A stretch of 64,000 nt of DNA from an uncultured Hyphomicrobiales bacterium (GTDB lineage: Bacteria > Pseudomonadota > Alphaproteobacteria > Rhizobiales > Beijerinckiaceae): contig CAISEY010000343.1 in the NCBI GenBank assembly GCA_903884435.1, positions 42,731-106,730 of the forward strand, in the 5' to 3' direction. Both the position numbers and the translations under genes were made by a program. Every line of letters begins with the position of its first letter. Positions within the stretch are counted from its first letter, which is position 1. Shown here in pieces: positions 38,346 to 47,790 of this stretch. Below the pieces are notes generated by a model. The model searched no databases. It saw only the letters and a list, made by a program, of their open reading frames with translations, and was not told the DNA's origin.

Positions 38346-38794
38346 CCATGGGTCCGACGACGGGCGTCCGGCGCGGCCTCGCGGCGGTTCTGCTGCTGGC
38401 GCTCGCCGGCCCGCCCGCCGGCGCCCAGCAGCGTCCCGCCGGGCCAAGGGCCGTCGAGCCGCCGCCGGCGGCGCAACCGGGCCCGCCCCCGCCGCCCTAC
38501 GAGCCGCAATTGTTGCGTCTCGCCGAAATCATGGGAGCGCTGGCCTTTCTGCGCGATCTCTGCGGCCAGAAGGATGGCGACAACTGGCGCGCCCGGATGA
38601 GCGCGCTGATGGAGGCGGAGGGCGCGACCGAGACGCGACGGGACCGGCTGGCCGGCGCCTTCAACAAGGGGTTCCGCGGCTACGAGGCGATTTACCGTCG
38701 CTGCACGCCCAACGCCGAACTGGTGGTGAACCGCTACCTCGAGGAGGGCGGCCGCATCGCCCGCGACATGCAGAACCGGTTCGGCGGCGGTTAA
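38342..38794 (+). CDS. TIGR02301-like secreted protein
   Basis: Signal peptide; PPPPPYEPQLLRLAEIMGALAFLRDLC...WRARMSALMEAEG...RRDRLAGAFNKGFRGYEAIYRRCTPNA; overlaps the NUDIX stop. Confidence 0.78.
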   Translation: MTMGPTTGVRRGLAAVLLLALAGPPAGAQQRPAGPRAVEPPPAAQPGPPPPPYEPQLLRLAEIMGALAFLRDLCGQKDGDNWRARMSALMEAEGATETRRDRLAGAFNKGFRGYEAIYRRCTPNAELVVNRYLEEGGRIARDMQNRFGGG

Positions 38795-38884
38795 GAGTCG
38801 TTAACCGGACGGCGGATCCCGCGTTAACCGTTTCGAAAGACTCCGCTCGCGTGGGCGGCGGCGCGACCATAATGTGACATCACG

Positions 38885-39139
38885 ATGATCCATGACCATT
38901 TGATCGACCTCGAAGACAGCGCCGCCGACGAGCGGCGCGCCGCGCTTGGCTTCGTCACCGAAGCCTTCGCGGAGGCCATTCTGTCCGGGCTCGAAACCGA
39001 CAGTTTCGCGCACGCGGCGATGTTCGCCGCCTTTCAGGAGCTTGTTGGCGTCTATGGCGAGGACGCCGTGGCGGAATTCGCCGAACGCCTGCCCGCGCGC
39101 ATTCGCCAGGGCGAATTCAGCGTCGCGCGCAAGCACTGA
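38885..39139 (+). CDS. Small acidic hypothetical protein
   Basis: 84-aa ORF MIHDHLIDLEDSAADERRAALGFVTEAFAEAILSGLETDSFAHAAMFAAFQELVGVYGEDAVAEFAERL; codon-consistent, no overlapping competitor. Confidence 0.65.
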   Translation: MIHDHLIDLEDSAADERRAALGFVTEAFAEAILSGLETDSFAHAAMFAAFQELVGVYGEDAVAEFAERLPARIRQGEFSVARKH

Positions 39140-39245
39140 ACCGGGCGCTTTGCCGAACGCGCGCGGCGCGCTATCGTGAAACCAGGAAGATCGCCGCGTT
39201 CGGGAGCGCGCCGGCCGCGGGGCTGGCCGCGCCAATGGAGGATTC

Positions 39246-40223
39246 ATGAAGTTCGCCAATTTTGTCGCCGCGGGACTCGCCGCTTTCGCGTCGGTCGCCG
39301 CCACGGGCGCGGTCATCGCGCAGGAATGGCCGTCGCGGCCGATCAGGATCATCGTCCCCTTTCCGGCGGGCGGCTCGGTCGACGCGCTTGGCCGCGTCTT
39401 CGCCGGCCTGTTGCAGGAGCGGCTGAAGGTTTCCGTCGTCGTCGACAACCGCGGCGGCGCCGGCGGCAACGTCGGCGCGAACCTCGTCGCGAAATCCCCC
39501 GCGGACGGTTACACGTTCCTGCTCAACACCAACGGCCAGGCGATCAGCCCGGCGATCTACAAGTCCCTGCCCTACGATTCCGACAAGGAACTCGCTCCGG
39601 TCTCCGCGCTGGTGACGACCTCGACCGTTATCGTCGTCAACAAGGATCTTCCCGCGAAGAATTTCCAGGAATTCGTCGCGCTGGCGAAATCGAAGCCCGG
39701 AAAGCTCAACTACGGCTCCACCGGCGTCGGCAACGCGCTGCACCTGACGATGGAGCTGGTGATGAAGGAAACCGGCATTTCCATGCAGATGGTGCCCTTC
39801 GGCGGCGACGCGCCGCTGTTCAACGCGATGATCGGCGGCGAAATCCAGGCGGCGCTGGTGCCCACGACGACCGCGAAGGGCCATGTCGTCGGCAACGCCA
39901 TCCGCGCCATCGCGATGACGACCTCGCAACGCGTTCCGAGCTGGCCGGACACGCCGACCATCGCCGAACAGGGCCTGCCGGGTTTTGGCGTGACTGGATG
40001 GGTGGGCCTCTTCGCGCCCTCGGCGACCCCGCGCGACATCGTCGAGCGGGTGGCGAAGGAAGCGAAGGCCATCGTCGCCATGCCGGAAATGCTGAAGGCG
40101 CTCGACGCGCTGACGCTCGATCCGCTCGCCAGCACGCCCGCCGAATTCCTGGAGATGTACAGGGCCGACCGCGTGAAATTCCAGAAGATCATCAAGGACG
40201 CCAACATCGCCTTGCAGGATTGA
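39246..40223 (+). CDS. Bug/TctC-family substrate-binding protein
   Basis: WPSRPIRIIVPFPAGGSVDALGRVFAGLLQERLKVSVVVDNRGGAGGNVGANLVAKSPADGYT. Confidence 0.9.
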   Translation: MKFANFVAAGLAAFASVAATGAVIAQEWPSRPIRIIVPFPAGGSVDALGRVFAGLLQERLKVSVVVDNRGGAGGNVGANLVAKSPADGYTFLLNTNGQAISPAIYKSLPYDSDKELAPVSALVTTSTVIVVNKDLPAKNFQEFVALAKSKPGKLNYGSTGVGNALHLTMELVMKETGISMQMVPFGGDAPLFNAMIGGEIQAALVPTTTAKGHVVGNAIRAIAMTTSQRVPSWPDTPTIAEQGLPGFGVTGWVGLFAPSATPRDIVERVAKEAKAIVAMPEMLKALDALTLDPLASTPAEFLEMYRADRVKFQKIIKDANIALQD

Positions 40224-40254
40224 CGCGGGCGGCGCCGGGCCGGGGGAGGAAACC

Positions 40255-41229
40255 ATGCGGAAATCGATGATTTGCACGTTCGCGGCGTTCGCCGCGCTGG
40301 CGATGGCGCCGCTCCGGGCGATGGCGCAGGCCTGGCCGGCGCGGCAGATCACCATGGTCGTGCCCTATCTCGCCGGCGGCGCCACGGACGCGCTGGCGCG
40401 CATCGTCGCCGCGAAACTCCAGGAACAGTTGAAGGTTCCCGTCGTCATCGAGAACAAGGGCGGCGCCGGCGGCAATCTAGGGACGAACTCGGTCGCGAAG
40501 GCCGCGCCCGACGGCTACACCATCCTCTTCAACATCAACGGCCACGCGATTTCGCCGGCGATCTACAAGAGCCTGCCCTACGACGCCGACAAGGATTTCG
40601 TCCGGGTGACGCAACTCGTCTCGACGGCGTCCGTGCTCATCATCGACCCGAAGCTCCCGGCGAGGAACTTCCAGGAATTCATCGCGCTCGCGCGCGCCAA
40701 TCCCAACAAGTACAATTACGGCTCCACGGGCGTCGGCAATTCGCTGCACCTGACGATGGAGCTCATCAAGAAGGAAACGGGAACCGACATCGAGATGGTT
40801 CCCTTCCGCGGCGACGCGCCCCTGTTCACGGCGATGTTCGCCAGCGAGTTGCAGGTCGCGGTCGTGCCGATGGTTTCCGGCAAGCCGCACATCGATTCCG
40901 GCGCCGTGCGCGCCATCGGCGTCACCACGGCCCGGCGCGTCGCGTCGCTGCCGGACGTGCCGACCATCGCGGAACAGGGCCTGCCCGGATTCGAACTCGC
41001 GGGCTGGATGGGGCTCTTCGCGCCCGCCGGCACGCCCGCGGCGATCGTCGACCGTCTCTGGAAGGAATCGAAGATCGCCATTGAATCGCGGGACATCGCG
41101 CCCGTCCTCGCCAATCTCGCGCTGATCCCGGTGGCGTCGAGCCCGGCGGAATTCGACGCCGCCTACCTCGCCGACCGGGAGAAATTCACGCGAATCATCC
41201 GCGACGCGAAGATTCCCCAGCAGGACTAG
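40255..41229 (+). CDS. Bug/TctC-family substrate-binding protein
   Basis: WPARQITMVVPYLAGGATDALARIVAAKLQEQLKVPVVIENKGGAGGNLGTNSVAKAAPDGYT. Confidence 0.9.
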   Translation: MRKSMICTFAAFAALAMAPLRAMAQAWPARQITMVVPYLAGGATDALARIVAAKLQEQLKVPVVIENKGGAGGNLGTNSVAKAAPDGYTILFNINGHAISPAIYKSLPYDADKDFVRVTQLVSTASVLIIDPKLPARNFQEFIALARANPNKYNYGSTGVGNSLHLTMELIKKETGTDIEMVPFRGDAPLFTAMFASELQVAVVPMVSGKPHIDSGAVRAIGVTTARRVASLPDVPTIAEQGLPGFELAGWMGLFAPAGTPAAIVDRLWKESKIAIESRDIAPVLANLALIPVASSPAEFDAAYLADREKFTRIIRDAKIPQQD

Positions 41230-41261
41230 AGGCGGCCCGCGCCGCGCATCCGGAGAAAATC

Positions 41262-42233
41262 ATGTCACGCCGTTTCCTCACGCTCGCGGTCGCCGCGCTG
41301 GTCTGCGCCGCCCTTCCGCGCGCGGCGCTCGCGCAGGCCTGGCCGTCGAAGACCATCAGGATCGTCGTCCCCTTCGCGCCCGGCGGCGCCATCGACGTGA
41401 TGGCGCGGCTGCTCGCGACGCGGATGCAAGAGTCGCTGAAAACGCCCGTCATCGTCGAGAACAAGGCAGGCGTCGGCGGCAATCTCGGGACGGACTACGT
41501 GGCGAAACAACCCGCCGACGGCTACACGATTCTCTACAACACCAACGGTCAGGCGATTTCGCCGGCGACCTACAAGTCGCTGCCCTTCGATCCCTTCGCC
41601 GATTTCGTCCCGGTGACGCAATTGTTCGCCTCGAACCTGCTTCTGGCCGCGAGCATGAAGTTGCCGGCGAAAAATCTCCAGGACTTCATCGCCCTCGCGA
41701 AATCAAAGCCGGGCGCGCTGAATTACGGCTCGACCGGCGTCGGCAATCCGCTGCACCTGACGATGGAATTGCTGAAGCTGCGGACGGGCATGAACATCCA
41801 GATGGTGCCCTACAAGAGCGACGGCGAGGTCATCAACGCGCTGATGACCGGCGACGTGAACGTCGCGGTCGTTCCGGTCGTCACCGGCAAGGAACACGTC
41901 ATCGCCGGCGCGCTGCGCGGCCTCGCGGTGACGGCCTCGAGGCGCGCCAGCGGGCTCGACGTGCCGACCGTCGCGGAACAGGGCGTGCCCGATTTCGACG
42001 CCGGCGGCTGGCAGGGCCTGTTCATGGCGGCCAAAACGCCCGCGGACATCGTGCGTCGCGTTCAGGTCGAGGCGAAGAAGGCCTTCGAAACGCCGGAGAT
42101 GCAGTCGCGCGTCGAGGCCTTCGCGCTGCTCAACGTGTTCTCAACGCCGGAGCAGTTCGCGCCCTTCTACAAGGCCGAGGTCGAGAACTTCAAACGCGTC
42201 GTGCGCGAGGCGAAGATCCCCTTGCAGGAATAA
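41262..42233 (+). CDS. Bug/TctC-family substrate-binding protein
   Basis: WPSKTIRIVVPFAPGGAIDVMARLLATRMQESLKTPVIVENKAGVGGNLGTDYVAKQPADGYT. Confidence 0.9.
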   Translation: MSRRFLTLAVAALVCAALPRAALAQAWPSKTIRIVVPFAPGGAIDVMARLLATRMQESLKTPVIVENKAGVGGNLGTDYVAKQPADGYTILYNTNGQAISPATYKSLPFDPFADFVPVTQLFASNLLLAASMKLPAKNLQDFIALAKSKPGALNYGSTGVGNPLHLTMELLKLRTGMNIQMVPYKSDGEVINALMTGDVNVAVVPVVTGKEHVIAGALRGLAVTASRRASGLDVPTVAEQGVPDFDAGGWQGLFMAAKTPADIVRRVQVEAKKAFETPEMQSRVEAFALLNVFSTPEQFAPFYKAEVENFKRVVREAKIPLQE

Positions 42234-42248
42234 AGGCGGGGTTCGACC

Positions 42249-42770
42249 ATGGCGCGGCCGCCGCGAAAGACGTCCGTCGCCCCGCCGGTCGAACGGATCT
42301 CGGACCCGGTCAGCGATCTTTCGGCCCTGCCGCCGCGCGTCGCCGCGATGCGCGAGAAAATTCTCGAAGCGGTCGAGGCGCGCGACATCGAGGCCTTGCG
42401 GCCCGCGATCGAATGGAACGAGACGCCGCCGATTTTCGCGCGCGGACGGACGGGGCCGAAGGGTTTCGCGCAGGCGCTCGACATTCTGCGGGAGCGCTCC
42501 TTCGACGGACGCGGCGATGAAATCCTCGCGATCCTGAAAGCCATTTTCGAAGAGCCCTTCGTCGTGGCCACGCGCGGCCCCGTCGTGACATACGTCTGGC
42601 CAGCCTTCGCCATGAAGCAACGCCCCGATCCGTCGCCCGACGAACGGCTGGCCATGTGGCGCTGCGCGCGCTTCGCCAATCTCGGCGCCTTCAACGACAT
42701 CGGCCTGCCGCTGATCGAGCGGGTCGGCATCGGCGCGGACGGAACCTGGCATTATTTCTGGTCGGGATGA
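42249..42770 (+). CDS. Conserved-looking hypothetical protein
   Basis: 173-aa ORF 15 nt downstream of the TctC array; REKILEAVEARDIEALRPAIEWNETPPIFARG...RVGIGADGTWHYFWSG. Confidence 0.7.
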   Translation: MARPPRKTSVAPPVERISDPVSDLSALPPRVAAMREKILEAVEARDIEALRPAIEWNETPPIFARGRTGPKGFAQALDILRERSFDGRGDEILAILKAIFEEPFVVATRGPVVTYVWPAFAMKQRPDPSPDERLAMWRCARFANLGAFNDIGLPLIERVGIGADGTWHYFWSG

Positions 42771-42882
42771 GGCGCGCCAACGCGAGCTTCGCCGCGCTGA
42801 ATTTCCCGCTTGCCCCGCGCCCGTCCTCGCGCGACACTCTCCAGCAACATCGCGCGTCGCGCGACATTCGGGGAGGAAGCTC

Positions 42883-43578
42883 ATGGCGGACGAAGCCATT
42901 GCACGCCGCAATTTTCTGAAAGGCGCGGGCGTCGCCGGCGCCGCGCTCGCGGGCGGCGCGCCGGCGCAGGCGCAGCAACCGGCGACCCAGGCCGCGAGGG
43001 CGCCCGACGCGTATCTCACGCTGACGGCGACGGAAGCAGCCTTTCTCTCCGCCGCCTACGACACGTTCATCCCCGCCGATCAATTCTCGCCCTCGGGCAC
43101 GGATTGCGGACTCGTGGCGTTCTGGGATCGCCAGCTCGCCGGCGCTTACGGCAATGGCGCGCGGCTCTATCGCAACGGGCCGCACGTCCAGGGCAAGCGC
43201 GAGCAGGGCTATCAATTGCCGCTGACGCCGCGCGATTATTTCGCGGCGGGCATCAAGGCGGCCAACGCCTGGTCCCGCAAGACCAACGGCAAGGATTTCG
43301 ACCGGCTCGACGCCGCGGGCCGCGACGCGGCGCTGAAGGCCTGGGACGGCGGCCAGGCGAAATTCGACGGGCTCGACGCCAAGGCATTTTTCGAGGCGCT
43401 CTACGCCTCCGCGATGGAGGGATTTTTCAGCGATCCGCTGCACGGGGGCAACCGCGACAAGGCCTCGTGGAAGATGATCGGCTATCCCGGCCTGCCCGCG
43501 ACCTACGCGCGCACGGCGGAGCAATATCGTGGCAAGAAAGTCAATCTCGAACCGAAATCCATTCAGGACTTTCTCTGA
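42883..43578 (+). CDS. Gluconate 2-dehydrogenase subunit 3-family protein
   Basis: Twin-arginine leader IARRNFLKGAGVAGAALAGG; LTATEAAFLSAAYDTFIPADQFSPSGTDCGLVAFWDRQLAGAYGNGARLY. Confidence 0.88.
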   Translation: MADEAIARRNFLKGAGVAGAALAGGAPAQAQQPATQAARAPDAYLTLTATEAAFLSAAYDTFIPADQFSPSGTDCGLVAFWDRQLAGAYGNGARLYRNGPHVQGKREQGYQLPLTPRDYFAAGIKAANAWSRKTNGKDFDRLDAAGRDAALKAWDGGQAKFDGLDAKAFFEALYASAMEGFFSDPLHGGNRDKASWKMIGYPGLPATYARTAEQYRGKKVNLEPKSIQDFL

Positions 43579-43588
43579 GGAGCGAACC

Positions 43589-45355
43589 ATGGCGACAACA
43601 CTCAAAAGCGTCGACGTGGCGATCGTCGGCCTCGGCTGGTCCGGCTCGATCATGGCGCGCGAACTGACGAAGGCGGGCCTCAAGGTCGTGGCGCTGGAAC
43701 GCGGCGCGGAGCGCACGCCGACGGAAGACTTCGCGTTTCCCTACATTCGCGACGAACTGAAAATGCGCGTGCGCAACGGGTTGATGCTCGACACGTCGAT
43801 GGAGACGCTGACGATGCGCCACGCGCCCGGCGAACTCGCCCTGCCGATGCGGCGCTGGGACGTGTTCTCGCTCGGCGACAACGTCGGCGGCGCTGGCACG
43901 CACTGGAACGGCATCACCTGGCGGTTCACGCCGAGCGAATTCGTGCTGAAAACGCATCTGACGCAGCGCTATGGCGCGAAAGCCATTCCCGAGGACACGA
44001 CGATCCAGGACTGGGGCGTGACCTACGACGACCTCGAGCCGCATTACGACCGCTTCGAGAAACTGTGCGGCACCTCGGGCAAGGCCGGCAACATCAAGGG
44101 CAAGATCGTCGAGGGCGGCAATCCCTTCGAGGGCGCGCGCTCGGACGAATATCCCAACAAGCCGCTGATCATGTCGCAGGCGGGCGTGATGATGTCGAAG
44201 GCGGCGAGGGAACTGGGCCTGCATCCCTTCCCGACGCCGGCCTCGAACTCGAGCGCGCCCTACACGAACCCGGAAGGGCTCACCATCGGCCAGTGCCAGT
44301 ATTGCGGCCATTGCGAATATTTCGGCTGCGAGGCCAACGCCAAGGCGTCGCCGAACATCTGTCTGCATCCGGTTTTGTTCAGGGATCCGAACTTCGAACT
44401 GCGCACGCTCGCTTACGTGAGCAATCTCGACTACGACAAGGCCGCGAAGAAGGTGAGGAGCGTCAGCTACATCGACCGGCGGACAGGCGAGGAATTCATC
44501 CAGCCCGCCGATCTCGTGATCTTGTGCGCCTATCCCTTCAACAACGTGCTGCTGATGCGTCTCGCGGGAATCGGCGAGCCCTACGATCCGGCCACCGGCA
44601 AGGGCGTGATCGGCAAGAATTATTGCTACCAGACGAATTCGGCGGTGGCCTGTTTCGTCGACGAGGAGATCAACCCGTTCATCGGCACGGGCGTGTCGCC
44701 CGCCGTCGTCGACGATTTCCAGGGCGACAATTTCGATCACTCCGGGCTCGGCTTCATCGGCGGCGGCTACATCTCGCCGACGGTCAGCGGCGGACGCCCG
44801 ATCCAGGTGCGCAACACGCCGCCGGGCACGCCGCGCTGGGGCACGGCGTGGAAGGAGGCCACGGCGAAATGGTACAATCACTGGTTCCCGCTCAGCGTTC
44901 ACGGCACGAGCTACGCGCACCGCGGCAACTACATCGACCTCGACCCGACCTACCGGGATTCCATCGGCCGGCCGCTGGCGCGCATGACCTTCAACTATCC
45001 CGAAAACGACCGGAAAATGTCCGTTTATCTCACCAGCAAGGCGAACGACATCGCCAAGGCCATGGGCGCGAAGACGACCGTGCCGGCGCCGCGCACGACG
45101 AATTTCGGCGTCGCCAACGGCCAGGCCTCGCACCACACGGGCGGCGTCATCATGGGAGCCGATCCCTCGACGAGCGCGCTCAACCGCTATCTGCAAAGCT
45201 GGGATTGCAGCAATCTCTTCGTCATGGGCGGCGCGGCGTTTCCGCAAAACGCCGGACACAATCCCACGGGCACGATCGCGGCGCTGGCTTACTGGAGCGC
45301 GAAGGCGATCACGGAGCAATATCTGAAATCGCCGGGGTTCCTCGTGAAGGCGTGA
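43589..45355 (+). CDS. GMC-family FAD oxidoreductase (gluconate 2-dehydrogenase FAD-subunit-like)
   Basis: VDVAIVGLGWSGSIMARELTKAGLKVVALERG; GDNVGGAGTHWNGITWRFTP; GGVIMGADPSTSALNRYLQSWDCSNLFVMGGAAFPQNAGHNPTGTIAALAY. Confidence 0.9.
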   Translation: MATTLKSVDVAIVGLGWSGSIMARELTKAGLKVVALERGAERTPTEDFAFPYIRDELKMRVRNGLMLDTSMETLTMRHAPGELALPMRRWDVFSLGDNVGGAGTHWNGITWRFTPSEFVLKTHLTQRYGAKAIPEDTTIQDWGVTYDDLEPHYDRFEKLCGTSGKAGNIKGKIVEGGNPFEGARSDEYPNKPLIMSQAGVMMSKAARELGLHPFPTPASNSSAPYTNPEGLTIGQCQYCGHCEYFGCEANAKASPNICLHPVLFRDPNFELRTLAYVSNLDYDKAAKKVRSVSYIDRRTGEEFIQPADLVILCAYPFNNVLLMRLAGIGEPYDPATGKGVIGKNYCYQTNSAVACFVDEEINPFIGTGVSPAVVDDFQGDNFDHSGLGFIGGGYISPTVSGGRPIQVRNTPPGTPRWGTAWKEATAKWYNHWFPLSVHGTSYAHRGNYIDLDPTYRDSIGRPLARMTFNYPENDRKMSVYLTSKANDIAKAMGAKTTVPAPRTTNFGVANGQASHHTGGVIMGADPSTSALNRYLQSWDCSNLFVMGGAAFPQNAGHNPTGTIAALAYWSAKAITEQYLKSPGFLVKA

Positions 45356-45356
45356 G

Positions 45357-46682
45357 TCACAGCGCGTCCTGAAACCGCACCGCCTCGCCACGCGCGGGCG
45401 TCGCGATTTCGCCGTCCCACATGACGCGCGCGCCGCGGACGATGGTCCCCACGGGCCACCCCGTGACGCGCCTTCCATCGTAGGGCGTCCAGCCGCAGCG
45501 CGAAGCGATCCACGAATCGCGGATGGTCTCGACGCGCTTCAGATCGACGATCGTGAAATCCGCGTCGTAGCCGACGGCGATCCGGCCCTTGCCGGCGATG
45601 CCGAACAGCCGCGCCGGCCCGGCGCTCGACAGATCGACGAAGCGCGCCAGCGTCAGCCGGCCCGCGTGAACATGATCGAGCATCAGCGGCACCAGCGTTT
45701 GCACGCCGGGCATTCCCGAGGGGCTTTCGGGATAGGGTTTCGCCTTCTCCTCCAGCGTGTGCGGCGCGTGGTCGGAGCCCAGAATGTCGGCGATTCCCTG
45801 ATCGAGGCCCCGCCAGATCCGTTTCTGGTGTTCGAGGTCGCGCACCGGCGGATTCATCTGCAATTTCGCGCCGAGCGTCGCGTAGAGCGAGGCGTCGAGC
45901 GACAGGTGATGCGGCGTCACCTCGACGCTCGCGACATCCTTGTGGTCCTTCAGGAAGTCCATTTCGTCGCCGGTCGAGACATGCAGAACATGAATTTTCG
46001 CGCGGTGCGCGCGGGCGACGCGCACCAGCCTTTGCGTGCATTGCAACGCGGTGATCTCGTCGCGCCAGACGGGGTGCGAGCGCGGATCGCCCTTCACCCG
46101 CAGGTGCTTGCGTTCCTCGAGACGATATTCGTCCTCGGCGTGGAAGGCGGCGCGGCGGCGGGTTTGCGCCAGAATCGCCGCGACGCCCGGATCGTCCTCG
46201 ACCAGCAACGAGCCGGTCGAGGAGCCCATGAACACCTTGATGCCCGCGGAGCCCGGCAGGCGCTCGAGTTCCGGCACGTCCCGCGCGTTCTCGTGGGTGC
46301 CGCCGACCCAGAAGGCGAAATCGCAATGCATGCGATGATGGCCGCGCCGCACCTTGTCGGCGAGCGCCTCCGCGCTCGTCGTCAGCGGATTGGTGTTGGG
46401 CATCTCGAACACGGCGGTGACGCCGCCGAGCACGGCGGCGCGGGAGCCGGTCTCGAGGTCTTCCTTGTGGGTCAGGCCCGGCTCGCGGAAATGCACCTGG
46501 CTGTCGATGACGCCAGGCAGGACGTGCAGGCCCGCGCAATCCACGACCTCGCCGGCGGAAGCGTCGGAGAGATCGCCAATCGCCTCGATCCGGCCAGCGC
46601 GCACGCCAACGTCGCGCGCGCCCGCGCCATCGTGATTGACCAGCACGCCGCCGCGCAGGACGAGATCGAAGGTGAGCGCCAT
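45357..46682 (-). CDS. pyrC: Dihydroorotase
   Basis: LPGVIDSQVHFREPGLTHKEDLETGSRAAVLGGVTAVFEMPNTNPLT; IADILGSDHAPHTLEEK. Confidence 0.9.
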   Translation of the reverse strand: MALTFDLVLRGGVLVNHDGAGARDVGVRAGRIEAIGDLSDASAGEVVDCAGLHVLPGVIDSQVHFREPGLTHKEDLETGSRAAVLGGVTAVFEMPNTNPLTTSAEALADKVRRGHHRMHCDFAFWVGGTHENARDVPELERLPGSAGIKVFMGSSTGSLLVEDDPGVAAILAQTRRRAAFHAEDEYRLEERKHLRVKGDPRSHPVWRDEITALQCTQRLVRVARAHRAKIHVLHVSTGDEMDFLKDHKDVASVEVTPHHLSLDASLYATLGAKLQMNPPVRDLEHQKRIWRGLDQGIADILGSDHAPHTLEEKAKPYPESPSGMPGVQTLVPLMLDHVHAGRLTLARFVDLSSAGPARLFGIAGKGRIAVGYDADFTIVDLKRVETIRDSWIASRCGWTPYDGRRVTGWPVGTIVRGARVMWDGEIATPARGEAVRFQDAL

Positions 46683-46805
46683 GACGAATTCCCGGTTTGC
46701 CGGGGAGTGAGGTGAATTTCCCCGCCGTCCCGCCGCTTGCGCGACGCCGCAACGGGCTTAAATAGATGATCTGTCCGTTGCAAGCACTGGAACTGGAACC
46801 GGCCC

Positions 46806-47618
46806 ATGCCCTCGGCGTTTCTTGGAGACCGCGGCCTCGTACGCGTGACGGGGACGGACGCCTGCGCCTTCCTGCAAGGCCTGTTCACCTGCAATGTCGC
46901 GAAAGTCGCGCCGGGCCATCCCGCCTTTGGCGCGCTGCTCACGCCGCAGGGCAAGATCACCGCCGATTTCATCGTCGGCGAGGGCGAGGGCGCGCATTTT
47001 CTCGATTGTCCGCTGGCGCTCGCCGCCGACCTGGCGAAACGGCTGCGCTTCTACAAGTTGCGCGCCAACGTGGAGATCGCCGACCTGTCCGCCACGCACG
47101 GCGTCGCCGCGTGCTGGGGCGACAACGCGGCGGGCGAGCCGGACCCGCGCGACGCGCGCCTCGGCGGGCGGATCGCTGGTGAGCGCGCGGCGCTGGAAGC
47201 CGCCCATGGCCGCGACGACGCGGGTTACGAGGCGCTGCGCGTGTCGCTCGGAACGCCGAAGGGCGGCGTCGATTTTCCCTGGGGCGAGACCTTTCCGCAC
47301 GACGCCAACATGGATCTCCTGGGCGGCGTCGATTTCAAAAAAGGCTGTTACGTCGGCCAGGAGGTCGTCTCCCGCGTCGAGCACCGCGGCGCGGCGCGCA
47401 AGCGCGTCGTCCGCCTGCGTTACGAAGGCCCGCCGCCCGCGCCGGGAACCCCCGTGCTCGCCGGCGACATCGAGGCGGGCGTGACCGGCTCCCTCGCCGG
47501 AGACCTCGGCCTCGCGATGCTGCGCCTCGACCGCGTGGCGGAGGCCCGCGCGCGCGGCGCGGCCCTGACGGCGGGCGCGGCGCGCGTGGTCGAAGTGGTG
47601 GAGCCGGCGGGGCGGTGA
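46806..47618 (+). CDS. ygfZ: Folate-binding Fe-S cluster repair/YgfZ family protein
   Basis: DACAFLQGLFTCNV; GALLTPQGKITADFIV; KKGCYVGQEVVSRVEHRG. Confidence 0.9.
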   Translation: MPSAFLGDRGLVRVTGTDACAFLQGLFTCNVAKVAPGHPAFGALLTPQGKITADFIVGEGEGAHFLDCPLALAADLAKRLRFYKLRANVEIADLSATHGVAACWGDNAAGEPDPRDARLGGRIAGERAALEAAHGRDDAGYEALRVSLGTPKGGVDFPWGETFPHDANMDLLGGVDFKKGCYVGQEVVSRVEHRGAARKRVVRLRYEGPPPAPGTPVLAGDIEAGVTGSLAGDLGLAMLRLDRVAEARARGAALTAGAARVVEVVEPAGR

Positions 47619-47790
47619 GGAGGGCTCAAGACCTGTCGCCGGTCTCGTTTCGAATGTCCGCCCGTCGCGACTGGCGTTCCTGAACCGGAGCACGCAATAC
47701 GTCACGGCTCGCGCGAAAGCCTGGCGTTTTCACGAATCGGCATGAAGCGCGACGCTTCCCTCGCCACGCCGGCCCGGTGTACCCTTCGCC

